Below, piece after piece: positions 47,585-59,068 of a stretch of 64,000 nucleotides of DNA. The notes beneath the pieces were generated by a model that saw nothing but the letters and a program-made list of their open reading frames with translations, did not search any database and was not told where the DNA came from. The position numbers and the translations under genes are program-made. The stretch's first letter is position 1, and each line of letters begins with the position of its first letter. The stretch is from Caprimulgus europaeus (lineage: Eukaryota; Chordata; Aves; Caprimulgiformes; Caprimulgidae). The stretch spans positions 3,312,001 to 3,376,000 of the forward strand of contig OU015550.1 in the NCBI GenBank assembly GCA_907165065.1, read 5' to 3'.

Positions 47585-48244
47585 TGAGCAGGGGTGGATG
47601 GCACAGTGTGGGGGATGATCTTGGGGAAGTGCAGGTTTTGGGGCTGTCCTACTGATTGCAAGGACAATGTGGTGTCCAGCAAGGATCCAAGCTCTCCAGC
47701 AAGGATTGGGACCAGCAATTCCAAGCTGCCTCTGCAGGGCAGGCAAATTGATCACTGCCAGCTTCTTTTAGAAGGCATCTCGAGATCCAGTTCCCTGCTC
47801 ACCAGGAGACCTCAGATCTGTTGAGCTGGTGGCTGCCGAGCTTGTCTAATCCCCTTCCCCCACAGCCGAGCCACGGTGCTGGGCACGATCCAGAAGAAAA
47901 GACTTTTACAAATGCTCCCAGGTTTTAACAGAAAATAAAGTTGGCACCAAGATGCGTTTCGTCCAATTTTAGTGGAATTATCCCCGAGGGCAGGTGCTTT
48001 AACTTGTCTGTGGGCTTTGGACAGGCGGAAAGTCCCTGCTCAGCAAAACTCTTTGGGAGGATTTGTCTGGAGCCAGAATGCGTTTTGCTGACAGGAGCAC
48101 TGGGATGCTTACGGGGGATTAGCAGCTTCAGGAGCAGTGGAGGAGCTTGTGGGTACCTGCTGCTGGCTGAGCATCCCCCCTGGATGGGCTGGGATGAGGG
48201 GGTGCCCCAGGAACTGCTGTTGTGGGTGCTATTACCATGAGGTA

Positions 48245-48837
48245 TTACCAGGGTGCATTAAAAAGAGCGTGGCCAGCAGGTCCAGGGCGGTTCTCCTCCC
48301 CCTCTACTCTGCCCTGGTGAGGCCACATCTGGAATGCTGTGTCCAGTTCTGGGCTTCTCAGTTTAAGAGAGACAGGGATCTTCTGGAGAGGGTCCAGCGG
48401 AGGCCACAAAGATGATGAGGGGCTGGAGCATCTCCTATGTGAGGAGAGGCTGAGAGAGCTGGGACTGCTCAGCCTGGAGAAGAGCAGCCTGAGAGGGGAC
48501 CTGATCAATATCTATAAACACCTGAAATGTGGGGCCCAAATGGATGGGGCCGGGCTCTTCTCGGTGGCGCTCAGTGACAGGGCAAGGGGCAATGGGCACA
48601 AACTGGGACACCAGAAGTTCCAGACAAACTTAAGGAAAAACTTCTTTCCTGTGATGGTGCCAGAGCCCTGGGACAGGCTGCCCAGAGAGGGTGTGGAGTC
48701 TCCATCTCTGGAGATGTTCAAACCCACCTGGACACTTTCCAGTGCAACCTGGTGTAGGGAACCTGCTTTGGCAGGGGGGTTGGACTGGATGATCTCCTGA
48801 GGTCCCTTCCAACCCCACCATGCTGGGATTCTGTGAA
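48245..48837 (+). mobile_element. CR1 LINE 3' region, longest copy in the window
   Basis: About 590 bp, starting in the segment with CTCTACTCTGCCCTGGTGAG and GCTGTGTCCAGTTCTGGGC, which lies around the end of the CR1 reverse-transcriptase ORF. It continues through CTCAGCCTGGAGAAGAG and ends at GGTTGGACTGGATGATCTCC and TGGGATTCTGTGA. No full coding domain remains. Its internal sequence differs from the other copies, so it represents a distinct CR1 subtype. Confidence 0.93.
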
Positions 48838-48944
48838 CCTGGAGCTGCCCTGAGACCCCGCAGAGGGACTGGTACAGCACCGGGGTCCCTCCTCACTCTG
48901 GCATCACTTCTCCTCAGCATTGTGTGCACGGGGCGAGACAGGAA

Positions 48945-49235
48945 CTAAAGAGTGTTTTCCGAGGCAGTTAAACCCCGCAGCGCGCAGGCTGCTGCCTATT
49001 ACTGCCTTAACTGTATCTGAATGGCACATTAAGTTCTGGCAAAATCGGTGGGACACCAGCCTATCTGGAGCCAGTCAAACTGTGTTATGGCCTTATAAAT
49101 GGATAAAGGGAATAAAAACTTGGAGGTGACGAGCTCCTAATCAAAGCCCTATAAATAGGAACAGCGTTAATTCTGTCTCGCGTGCGCGTGCCCTGGCGCT
49201 GGGAACCGGCTGTGCTTTTAATATGCAGAGAAACC
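48945..49235. promoter_or_regulatory. Possible intronic regulatory element
   Basis: Unique-looking sequence rich in A/T-core sites. A perfect MEF2-type site, CTATAAATAG, occurs at 49150-49159, and CCTTATAAATGG lies upstream near 49092. It sits between two CR1 insertions and itself lacks repeat signature, suggesting it may be retained by selection. Confidence 0.3.
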
Positions 49236-49490
49236 CATCTGGGGATTGAACCTGGAATCTGCTCTTCAGGATTTTAACTTGAAAAGCAGAATATTTTCAC
49301 GGAGCTGCAGTTTTACAAGGAGGAGGGAGCGGGGAGGTTGTGGAGTGGGCGGGTGCGATGGTTGTACGGCGGGGACGTGCTGCCTGCCTGCTGCGTGATG
49401 GGGATGCGGGTGTGAGCGGTGTCGGGGTGTCTGTGCTGAGCTGGGGTTGTGTCTGCACACAGCTGGGTGTGATGGTGAGTTGCTGCAGGG

Positions 49491-49757
49491 AATCCCAGAA
49501 TTGCCTGGATTGGAAAAGCCCTTTAAGATCATCGAGTCCAACCATGAACCCAACACTGACCAGTCCCCCACTAACCCATGTCCCTCAGCACTGTGTCTAC
49601 ACGACTCTCCAATTCCTCCAGGGATGGGGACTCCACCACTGCCCTGGGCAACCCCTTCCAGTGCCTCAGAACCCTTTCAGCAAGGAAATTCTTCCCCACA
49701 TCCAATCTCAACTGCTCTTGGTGCAACTTGAGGCCATTTCCTCTTGTCCTGTCAATA
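49491..49757 (-). mobile_element. CR1 LINE 3' tail, antisense
   Basis: Reverse complement of the CR1 copy type at 18587: CCCAGAATTGCCTGGATTGG, CACTGTGTCTACACGACTCT, TTTCAGCAAGGAAATTCTTC, TTTCCTCTTGTCCTGTC. Confidence 0.92.
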
Positions 49758-50299
49758 GAATACACGGATCTGTGGATGCAAAGGTGCCATCACGTGTGTG
49801 TGGTGCTCAGCAGGTCTAGGGGTGTCCCAGGGGATGGGGTGTCCCATGGAAGGGCTGGAGGGCTGGGAGCAAAGGGCTGCATTTATGGCTCTTACCAGCT
49901 CCACCACTAACCCTACTGGGGTTTGTAGTTGGTAACAGCAGCCCTGTCTGGCGACTGGTGATAACGAGATGCTCATCTGACTACAGGAGGAATAAAGGGA
50001 AAGCCATTTTTTGTGGGGGTAAAGGGGGTATTTTGCATTCTCTTAAGCATTTTTCCACCCCAAAGAGGGAGTTTCCTTGTCTGCCTTTGGCCAGCAGGTC
50101 CTACCCGTGCAGATGCCTGGGGCAGGGCTGATGGGACATGGGGAGGTGACAGTAACAGTGGGTTAAGCAGCATGGGCTTATCCTGCAGTGAGCACGGCTG
50201 GAGGATGCTCTGCTGCCCGGTCCATGGTCTGGGTGCTGGGCTGCACATGGCCAGGAGGAGCGAGTTGATCCACTGGCACGATTCTAACTCACATTTTTC

Positions 50300-50574
50300 C
50301 TCCATTAAGCACCAGTAAGAAGTGGTTGTCGTGACTGGTGGTCCCACTGCAGCACGAGCATTTCTTCTTTGAGATACCCGTGGTTACCACGAGTTCCTAT
50401 AACCAGATGGTTAATGACACGACGGTGTAATTGCAGAGTAAACGAGTGTACACGGAGCTGAAATCCAGGCGCATTAATCCGGGGCTGAGGCAGTCCTGTA
50501 ATTTGTGTATCCACATCACCCGGCGATTATGTGCATTAGTGATAATTTAGTTATCAAAAAAGCATAATTCCCCT
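50300..50574. promoter_or_regulatory. Possible conserved non-coding element
   Basis: Low-redundancy sequence with many transcription-factor-like cores: GGTTAATGACACG, GCGCATTAATCCGGGG (a TAATCC bicoid-class core near 50475), GTGCATTAGTGATAATTTAG and CCTGTAATTGCGG. It directly abuts a CpG block. The combination looks like a developmental enhancer or internal promoter. By eye only. Confidence 0.35.
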
Positions 50575-50780
50575 GTAATTGCGGTGGAACGGCGGTGTCG
50601 GTGCAGCCCGGGTGTGAGCGGCAGTAACGCCGCTTCCCGGCCCGCGCGGCAGCAGCGTGGTTATTGCCAAGAGCCGCCGCGCATCAGCCTGAGCGCGGGG
50701 GGCGGGCGCTGGCCTGGGGGCCTGGGCGGGCTCCCAGCGGGTCCCTAAAGCATCTCCCCTGGGAGGCAGTGCCCGGGATC
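50575..50780. promoter_or_regulatory. CpG-rich block inside a GRM4 intron
   Basis: Dense CpG (GGCGGTGTCGGTGCAGCCCG, CCGCGCGGCAGCAGCG, GAGCCGCCGCGCATC, GAGCGCGGGGGGCGGGCGC) far from any coding exon. It could be an alternative promoter, an enhancer CpG island, or the start of a non-coding transcript. No TATA element and no convincing coding frame were found. Confidence 0.5.
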
Positions 50781-50849
50781 GGCCTTGCTCCTTCACCCGT
50801 GGACAGCAGCTCCGCAGCCGTGAAAATAGTGTGGTTGGACCAAGAATGT

Positions 50850-51119
50850 CCTTTCCCTTTTCCTTTTTTTTCCCCCCTTTTCCTTTTCCCCCCCCCTTTT
50901 CCTTTCCCCCCCCTTTTCCTTTTTTTCCCCCCTTTTCCTTTTTTTCCCCCTTTTCCTTTTTTTCCCCCCTTTTCCTTTTTTCCCCCCTTTTCCTTTTTTC
51001 CCCCCTTTTCCTTTTTTCCCCCCTTTTCCTTTTTTTCCCCCTTTTCCTTTTTTCCCCCCTTTTCCTTTTTTTTCCTTTTCCTTTTTTTTTCCCTTTTCCC
51101 CCTCCCTCTTTTCCCTCCC
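50850..51119. repeat. Pyrimidine tract of CCCCTTTTCCTTTTTT-like units
   Basis: About 270 bp of virtually pure C/T on the plus strand, in imperfect 16-17 bp units of C-run, TTTT, CC, T-run. Such homopurine/homopyrimidine tracts can form triplex (H-DNA). The KKGKGG-rich and phenylalanine/proline-rich ORFs over it are artefacts. Confidence 0.97.
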
Positions 51120-51559
51120 CACATTTTTTACTTGAAAATCTCCCAGCCTTATCCCCTGTGGTGCCAACTGCAAGGCTGGAGGAGAGCCAGGCTGTGCCTG
51201 CTTCACCTTCCTGTCTTCCTCCATAAATAGGGACAGCTCCACTGACACCAAAGCCTTTACACCAGCTCAGAGCTGCTGGGAATGGGTGGAGGATCTGTCC
51301 CCTTTCATAACCTGTTTATTTACACCTGGCTCTCATTTGCACTTCTCCAGCAGTGTAAAGGCTCCTGCAATTTATTGCTGCTTCAAGGTGCCTCCAGGCT
51401 GTCTTAAAAGTGATGTAAAAGGGCTGGGGGTTGACTCAGGATCTGGCCCCTGCCAGGGGTTTGCCCACAGTTTACCCCCACCGGGGTATTTCTGCCGGGG
51501 AAAAGATGCAGCCGGGCTGAGGGGGAGCATCTCCCCGCGCTCCTCCCGAGCAGCTCTCT

Positions 51560-51760
51560 GCTTCATTTTTCATGCCGAGCTCGAGTCTTCGGAGTCGGTT
51601 TTGATTTCCATCAGGCAATAATGCTCATTGCTGTGGTTAGCAGTTAGCATTCAAGCTGTTTGCTTTCTGATGCATTATCAACTTGACCTTCAGTTTCAAT
51701 TTTTAGCAAAGCTTCACGTTAAAGCCCTTCGGCGTCGCAGTGGAAAGTGTTGCTGCTCAA
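51560..51760. promoter_or_regulatory. Possible intronic regulatory element
   Basis: Unique-looking AT-shifted sequence (GGCAATAATGCTCATTGCTG, GATGCATTATCAACTTGACC) without repeat signature, downstream of the CpG block and pyrimidine tract. By eye only. Confidence 0.25.
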
Positions 51761-51870
51761 GGCACAAACCGACCCACTCTGCAGTCAGGGGAGAAGAAAC
51801 TCACCCTGGGGACAGGTTATTCTTGTAGCTGGGGCTGGCCCTGGGCTACCAAGACTGACTTGACATCTTC

Positions 51871-52003
51871 TATATTGCCATTATATCCCATATATTGCCA
51901 TTATATCCCATATATTGCCATTATATCCCATATATTGCCATTATATCTCATATATTGCCATTATATCCTATATATTGCCATTATATCTCATGTATTGCCA
52001 TTA
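51871..52003. repeat. 20-bp AT-rich tandem repeat, about 6.6 copies
   Basis: TATATTGCCATTATATCCCA repeats with an exact 20-bp period. Some later units carry single changes (TCTCA, TCCTA, TGTATT). Confidence 0.96.
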
Positions 52004-52338
52004 CTTTGGCAATTATGTTGTTGGCCCCTGGTGATTGTTGGTGGTGGCACCGATGGCTGGACAGTCCTTGATCACTAGAGTGATGGGTTTTTTGGATGCT
52101 AGCGTTGCCAAGATGTTATGTCTGCAAAGGATGAATTTTCTTTGGCTGTTTTTAAGTGTTTTAAGTGTTCCCTCAAAGTATCCTGCTCCCCTAAAGTGCC
52201 CTGCAAAGGCAACAGGGGTCATTTACATTTGGCTGGATTTCCATTTGGCACCAAGGTGTAAGACAGGGCCAGCATCAGGATGTCCCCAGTGTCCCCATCT
52301 CCATCCCCTCTTGTACAGCATCTCCCCATGACCCTGAT

Positions 52339-52404
52339 CATAGAATCCCAGACTGATTTGGTTTGGAAGGGACCTTAAAGCTCATCCAGTTCCAACCCCC
52401 CTGG
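52339..52404 (-). mobile_element. CR1 extreme 3' end fragment, antisense
   Basis: TCATAGAATCCCAGACTGAT, then TTGGAAGGGACCTTAAAGCT and CATCCAGTTCCAACCCCCC: the reversed CR1 end. Confidence 0.88.
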
Positions 52405-53931
52405 ATCCCTGGATGCCACTGATCTGTGGCATCATTTCAGGGGAGGACAGACCCATCTGCAGCGCTTTGGCTCTGTGTGTGTTGACATCTCCGCTGTCAC
52501 CGAGCTGTTGGAGGTGACGTGTGAGGTTTTATGTGGTTATAAGTTGGCTGGTGAGCACGGCGTGTTGTGCCATGAGTCGTAACCTGCAGCGCTCGGCTCT
52601 GTGGAAAGGGTTCTATTTCCAGCCAAACACAAGACTCCACAGTCATGTGTCTGGATCAATTTTACTCTGTCATTCCCCCACCCTCTCCCCCCCCTCATTG
52701 TTTTATCCTTCGCTGAGTTTTCTATATTTTTAGTTAAGAGGCTGATATATATTTGTGATGCATTTCTTCATCCCCACGGGATGTTCAGGGCTGTGTCATC
52801 TGGTTTTAGCTGAGTTCGTTACTTTTGGTTGATGCATTAGGATGTCACCCCCCCCTCCCCAAAAAAAACCCACTCCCAAGTCTTTAAGGCATAAGCAAGC
52901 ACAGAATGTGACTTTATGGTGGATCTGTAGATGTAGAAGGTTAATCCTGGTTATTTATTCTGGGTCCTATGGATGCCATTCCCATGGGATAACTGGGATG
53001 GATGGGCGGATGATGCTGATGGGGACCTGCCCCTGGGACCTGCCCTTGGAGTTTTCCCCCCCTCAGAAATGCATGTGGGATTTCAAGGGAGTGACCTTCA
53101 GCCCCGTGCCAGCGAGGTGTGACGAGCAGTGGGGCAGAGCAGGGCTGGCAATCCAGCTCCCTTTCCTCCCCGAGGACGAGGACTGTTCTCCTGCAGTCAG
53201 CACTCCATCACCGCCGCTCACCGGAGGGCTGGGGATTGCTGCCAGCGTCGTGGCTCCCCAGCCAAACAATCCTCCCATTGAGCAGCTGCCACAGAGCTGG
53301 ATGTGTTTTTGTGGCAGGATGCTGAGAGCCTGAAGGGTCCCTGCTCTGCAGGCAGGTTGGGTTTTGGGTGAATCTTTTCCTGCAGGTGTTTTCTGGCCAA
53401 TAACACTTAGGGTGGTGGCATTTTATTTATTTATTTTCCTTGCAAAGTTCTAACAGAGCATCTCTGAGCAGGTTCTTTCACAGCGTGACTCAGGAAGGGT
53501 CCAAATCTTGGTTATAGCCATCCCCTATGGCTATGAGCTGAGATCTGGCTGCACCAGGGGATGTGTTGGGGCTGATTTTGGGTGACAAAGGTAGGTTGGT
53601 GTCCCCAAGGACACCTGAGCTGGTAGCAGAGGTACTTTGCCAGCAGTGGGATTGAGACTGGTGGGATATCTCAGCCACCACACCAGATAATCAGGGAATT
53701 GCTCTGTTTAGGGCTGTGCCAGAACAAAGGAGGGATTAGAGCCATGTGTGACAGGACTGGGGGTCTCACCAGTGCTGCTGTGCTCACTCAGCTTGTGCCA
53801 TGACACGGGACCATTCCCCCATCCCACAGCTGTCCCCAGCCTGGTTTGTGTGTGGGTACCCATGGGATGCAGGGAGCCTTTCCTAAATTGCAAAGCCACA
53901 TCTTGCTGCAGTGTTGAGGATGGACAGAAGG

Positions 53932-53970
53932 ATGGATGGATGGAGGGATGGATGGATGGAGGGATGGATG
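53932..53970. repeat. (GGAT)n-type microsatellite
   Basis: GGATGGATGGATGGAGGGAT and continuing units, with GGAGGG interruptions. Confidence 0.92.
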
Positions 53971-55354
53971 GTGCAAACCCTCACCCTGTGATTAGACCCA
54001 CGCTCTGTGATCAGCCCAGTGCACACCAGTCCTGCGATGGCACAGGAGCTTTGCCTCTACGAGGCCACAGAGCCATGTCCCTAATGACTTCTCCTCTAAT
54101 GAGCTGGTTCCTGGAGGCTTTGAAGTGACTTGAATAATGAATCCTGAGGCAGAGGAGCAGCCGGCCGCTCACCAATTAAGACTCTGGGTTTGGGAATCTC
54201 ATTTAAATGGCTCGGATTAGGAAGGGGACGCTGGAGCACGCTGGGGAGCCGTGCTGCTTGCAGAAGCCGGGCTGTCCAGAGCCCCATCCCCAAACTGGGT
54301 TGCCCAGGGAGCGTGTAGTGGTGGAAGGGACACGCACGTTGCTGCTCCCAGCATGGTTGAGCCAGGTCCTACTTCTCCAACACACCAAGCTGGTGCTCAC
54401 CCTGTGATCACAGCCGCCAGCTCTGCGGGAAGCCCCGGCGAAGCGTTCCCTGATTGATGGTGTACGATAGCGACAGCAAAAGCTCATTATCTACCTGCAA
54501 TCAAGAGGCCACTTCAGCATCGCGCTTCCCGGAGCAGCTGCGCTCCCACCGAGCCCGTAATGGTGGAGATTAAACCCTGACCTGTGTTTGACAACACGTT
54601 AACCCCACCTTAATGAGGAGAGTCCCCCGAGGGCCCTGGCAGAGCCGTGGGGATGCTGAGATGCCGGTGGGCTGGAGGTGGTGCTGGTGGGCTGGAGGTG
54701 ATGCTGGTGGGAGGGACACGGCCACGTGCTTGGGGACAGTGTGGGCAGGGGTTTGTTCCCAGGGGGCTTTGCCCAGCCCGGGCTGGGGGTGATACCCTCA
54801 CAGGGAAGCTTTGTGCGGCTGGGATGGGTGCACGGGGATGTTGGGTGGCACTGGGTGCAGACCCTCATGGTTTTGCCCCTAGGGCTGAGGTGGGACTTGG
54901 GTGCAGATGTGTCCTGGCTCTCCTCGCAGGAGGGTGGGTTGTTTGCTGGAGGATGAGCCTTGTGGCAAACCCTTCCCTTTGCAGAGCCACTTTTGTCACA
55001 TGTCCTGGTTTTGCACTGGAGATTTTCCCTCTTGCCCTGGTGACCATCTGTGCTGAGACCCGCCTGGGTGGGATGGGGTGGCTGCTGCTTATTAACCAGG
55101 GTGGGCTTGTTCTGGTGAGCTCTGGCAGGTGGCAAAGAAAGGGCTGCAAGGGGCAGAGCAAGGCATGCTTGGCCACCTCCTGTAATTACATCCCCACCAT
55201 TTCACTCTCCCTGTTGTTCTTCGCTTCCCTGGATGTGGGCTGCTGAATATTCCATCCTTAGCTCTTCCCAGCAGCCTCCCTGTGAAGCTGCCAGCTCTGC
55301 CACCCTGGGACTGGGCTGCCACCTCTGCAGGGGCTTGGGCCAGGAGCCAAAAGC

Positions 55355-55465
55355 AGCTCTGGGTGCTCCTGGACCCTGGGGCTGGAGCTCTGGGTGCTGC
55401 CGGAACCCAAGGCTGCAGCTCTGGGTGTTCCCGGACCCCAGGGCCGCAGCTCTGGGTCCCTGGTT
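55355..55465. repeat. 31-bp tandem repeat, about 3.5 copies
   Basis: AGCTCTGGGTGCTCCTGGAC-type units begin at 55355, 55386, 55417 and 55448, exactly 31 bp apart, with moderate divergence. Confidence 0.88.
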
Positions 55466-56618
55466 GTCCCAGCCTGTGAGAGGTTTGGATAGGGGTTCAA
55501 GTTGGGTTTTCAAGGCTGTTTCTCACCGCAAGCACCGTGCATCCTGCACTGCCCTCCGTCAGTGATGGTGTGCACGGGATCTCATCTGCATCCTTAAATC
55601 GGGTGCTTGTCTCCAAGCTGACTCCAGCAGCTGGCTGTGGGATGCTTCCCCAGTCCTGGAGCCTTTCCCTACTTTTCTTGCTCCTCTTTGGTCCTTTTCC
55701 AAAGCTGAGGAAGGAAACAGGTCCCTGTTTTTCACCTCCTGCTTTCTCCCAGAGTCAGACTTTGGCCCAAGTCAGGGAGTGATGCTTCACTGTCTCGTTG
55801 GAGGAGGGAGAGCAGCCGCCTCCTTCCCATGGCTGCCACCTCCTCACTTTGATTTCTTGCTGTAAAGCAGTGTTGTGACTGAATGGATTTCTGTGTGGTG
55901 ACAGTAGGAGCATCGCTTGGCAAATCCCCCAGCCCGCTGCCATGCCCAGGGGCTGTGAATAATGCAGGTGCTGAGGGCTTGGCCTGCTGGGGCCACCCCG
56001 AAAGGCACAACTCTGCCCACCCCAGCCACCTCCCCCTGACCCCTCAACCTCTTTTTATTTTCATTAATTAAGGAGATTTCATTAATTAAGGAGATGGAAA
56101 TGTTAAGCAGCGTTGCCAACGTTGGTGCAGGGGCTGGAGGAGGGTGCTGTGGGAATGTGGGGCTCCCAGATCCTCTGAGGACTTTCCCCTGGGTTGGGTT
56201 TGGTTTGGTTGTGTCCCACCCTGTGCTCTCCAGCCGCTGTGTTAATCAGCCTCGTTATGTCCTAATTGCCTGTATCCCTTTTTTGTTCCATTCCTCGTCG
56301 GTTTGATTTAACAGAGCTGCCAAGTAATTTGGTCATTTTTGAATTGCCATCGATTTAGTCTCTTTTCTTATTTATTTATGGGCCCATCTCCTCTGCCACC
56401 CCCTCTTCCCATGCTTAGAAGAAGACAGTCGCTGCCACGAGCTCACCCAAGGCCACTTGCTGCCCCTACAAGTGCCACAGGGTTCTGGGGATGCTCAGGG
56501 CGAGAGGAATAAAACTCTTGTGGAGGAGCCCAGTGGAAAGCCTTGCTGCTGGCTCAGGAGAGTCTCAAAGCTGGATTTGCTCTGGGAAGGGGCTGGAGCT
56601 GCAGCTGCTGTGTGTGTG

Positions 56619-56911
56619 TGGGCTCTTCTCCCAGGTAACAAGTGATAGAATGAGAGGAAATGGCCTCATGTTGCACCAGGAGAGGTTTGGGTTGGATCTG
56701 AGGAAAAAGTTCTCCACCCAAAGGGTGGTCAGGCATTGGCACAGGCTGCCCAGGGAGGTGGTGGAGTCACCTTCCCTGGTGGGATTTAACAGACAGGTAG
56801 ATGAGGTGCTGAGGGACGTGGTTTAGAGGTGGAGTTGGTGGTGTTGGGTTTATGGTTGAACTCAATGATCTTAAAGGACTTTTCCAACCACTGTGATTCT
56901 GTGGTTCTGTG
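56619..56911 (+). mobile_element. CR1 LINE 3' tail
   Basis: AGAATGAGAGGAAATGGCCT, CAGGCTGCCCAGGGAGGTGG, then GGTTGAACTCAATGATCTTA and CTGTGATTCTGTGGTTCTGT. It is more diverged from the 18587-type copies, so probably an older insertion or another subtype. Confidence 0.9.
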
Positions 56912-58776
56912 CCTGGGACCCTCATGTCCCTGTGCCACACGCTCATGGGCACACGCGTGTACAGGGGCACGTGTCATGGTGGGACACATGTCACAGCGTG
57001 TTTCTTGCTGTGCTCACACGAGCCTGGAGCAGAGCACACGCAGCACAGGAGCCTGGCAGGGTTGGTGCCCGATGACACGTGGGTGTGTGGCTGTGCCAGC
57101 CCTGAGCTGTCACTCGCATGTGCACGCACCCACCCGACTGCGCCGGGGCTTTTGGAAAGCTCTCGTGTTTGCAAACTGCTGCTTCTGTGGGATTTTTTTC
57201 CTTGTATTGCCATAGAAACTGTAATTAAGCTGCACCAGCTCCTTAACCGGAGCTCTTGTCTCTGTTGGCACAGCCAGTGCCACCTTGGCCTGGCTGGGGG
57301 CTTGGCAGTGACCGGGACCGAGTGCCCCCCGGGCAGGGACGTGCCCATCCTGCCAGCGCTGCCGGCTGCTGCCCGTCTCGCCTGGCTGATCTGTCTGTCC
57401 GGGAGTCTGTTTATCCAACTCCCTCCTCTCCATCCATCTGGCTCCCCATATGGGAAACAAACAGCAAATTGGCTCCATTTCTTACCATAGGAAAAAACCC
57501 AAAAAACCCCCCCAAAAGCTCTTTTCTCCCTGGCTGGGCTGCAGGGTGCTGGGGGCCAGGGGGTGTTTGAGGGGGATGATCCTATCCCCAGCCCTACAAC
57601 CTCCTGTGCTGCGTGCTCAGCACCCATCAGATCCCACCCCCCCTCTGTCACTAGAGGCCACAAGGGGACAAATTATCCCAATTTTTCTCCAGCCCTGTGG
57701 GATGGAGTGAACCCTCCCATCCTGGATGCCCCCACCTTGGTTCCCATCCTCATCCCATCCTCCCCCTGCTCCTCTCCAGGGCCATAAACTGGGAAATCTC
57801 TCCCTGCCACCGTGTGCTAATTATTCTGACCTTTGCTTAAGCAGGGATCTTTTAGTGGCAGATGAGGTATGAGCTGTGTCATTTACTATGCAAATTGAGA
57901 CCATCAATTACATCCAGAAGGTCCAGCAATATTTAATTTTCTCTCCCACCTCTCTTTTTATTGGCATCTGTAAAAATGCAGGAGCAGGAGGGCTTGGGCT
58001 CTTCAGAGCTGGAGGCTGGGAGCCCAGCGAGCCGTGTGTGGGGATTCTTCCATTTGCCAGCTTCCCCTTGTCTCTTCTAATTTTAATTAGTTGCTTTTGC
58101 AATTGCCTTGTGGAAAGCTGGGTTGGGAGCTCAGCCAGTGCCGTGGGGATGGGAATAAAACCCTTTGCAGGGTCAGGCTGCTGTCTCGGGGGTGAAGGGC
58201 TCGTGCTGGGGTTGCAGCCCATCATCTCCTCTCCCATGGGCTGTTTTTGCTGGTATTTGACCATTGCATGTCCAGAGCCTTTTGTAAAACCCAGTCCTGG
58301 GCTGGGGAGGAGCTGGTGCTTGGAGCTGGATGGAAAATCTTCTCAGAGCCACTGGAATGGGACTGTGTGTCTGTCAGGGGGATGGGGTGTGATGTGGCTG
58401 TGGGTCAAGACGATGGGTATGAAGAGGAGTGGGTGGGAGGCAGAGATGAGCTACGAGATGTGGGATGGGAGGGAAGATGGTGCAGAAGAGCTGAGCTGTG
58501 AGGGAGAGGAGGGGTGAAAGCAGAGACCTGGGAGAGGAGATGTAAGGGGAGGGCTCAGGTATGTGTCCCAGGGGGCTGGGTGGTGGCCAGGGGGCTCTGG
58601 GGGTGGTGGGCTGCACAGATCTATGGTGCTGGGAGAGATGGTGCAGTGCTGAGCCCCTCAGCGGGGTGGGAGTGCAGGTGAATGGGGAGGCCCCTGTTAG
58701 AAGCTTTGGGAGAGGGGCTGTCCCTGGGGATGGGGACTCGTGGGGTGTCTCAGTGCCAGGGCTCTATCTGCTGCAG

Positions 58777-58912
58777 GGGGGGTGTGTGTGGCCCAGTCTG
58801 TGAAGATCCCACGGGAGCCCAAGCCGGGAGAGTTCGACAAGATCATCCGGCGCCTGCTGGAGACCTCCCACGCCCGGGCTGTCATCATCTTCGCCAACGA
58901 AGACGATATCAG
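58777..58912 (+). CDS. GRM4: GRM4 coding exon 3: glutamate-binding domain
   Basis: 136 nt, residues 246-290 plus two bases of codon 291: [20 protein letters not shown] at the start and [12 protein letters not shown] at the end. The acceptor is CTATCTGCTGCAG; the first G run gives the two glycines after SRED, as in human GRM4. The donor at 58913 reads AG|GTGTGG, weaker than the other donors here. Relative to human, V replaces I in VCVAQ. Confidence 0.97.
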
Positions 58913-59068
58913 GTGTGGTGGGACCAGCCTGGCTGGGAGGGGAGGCTGGTGGGGGGGTGATGCACTTCAGGGTCCCTGCACTGAGCCCAACACGTACCCC
59001 ACGGCCGGGCTGTGGGGTGCAGGATGCTGATGGCAGATGGGCACTGCCTGCTGTGTGCAGGGGTGTCT

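Noticed and set aside
50684-51251. Lysine/glycine-rich (KKGKGG) minus ORFs and a phenylalanine/proline-rich plus ORF
   Set aside because: They are translation of the pyrimidine tract. The resemblance to basic nuclear proteins is compositional.
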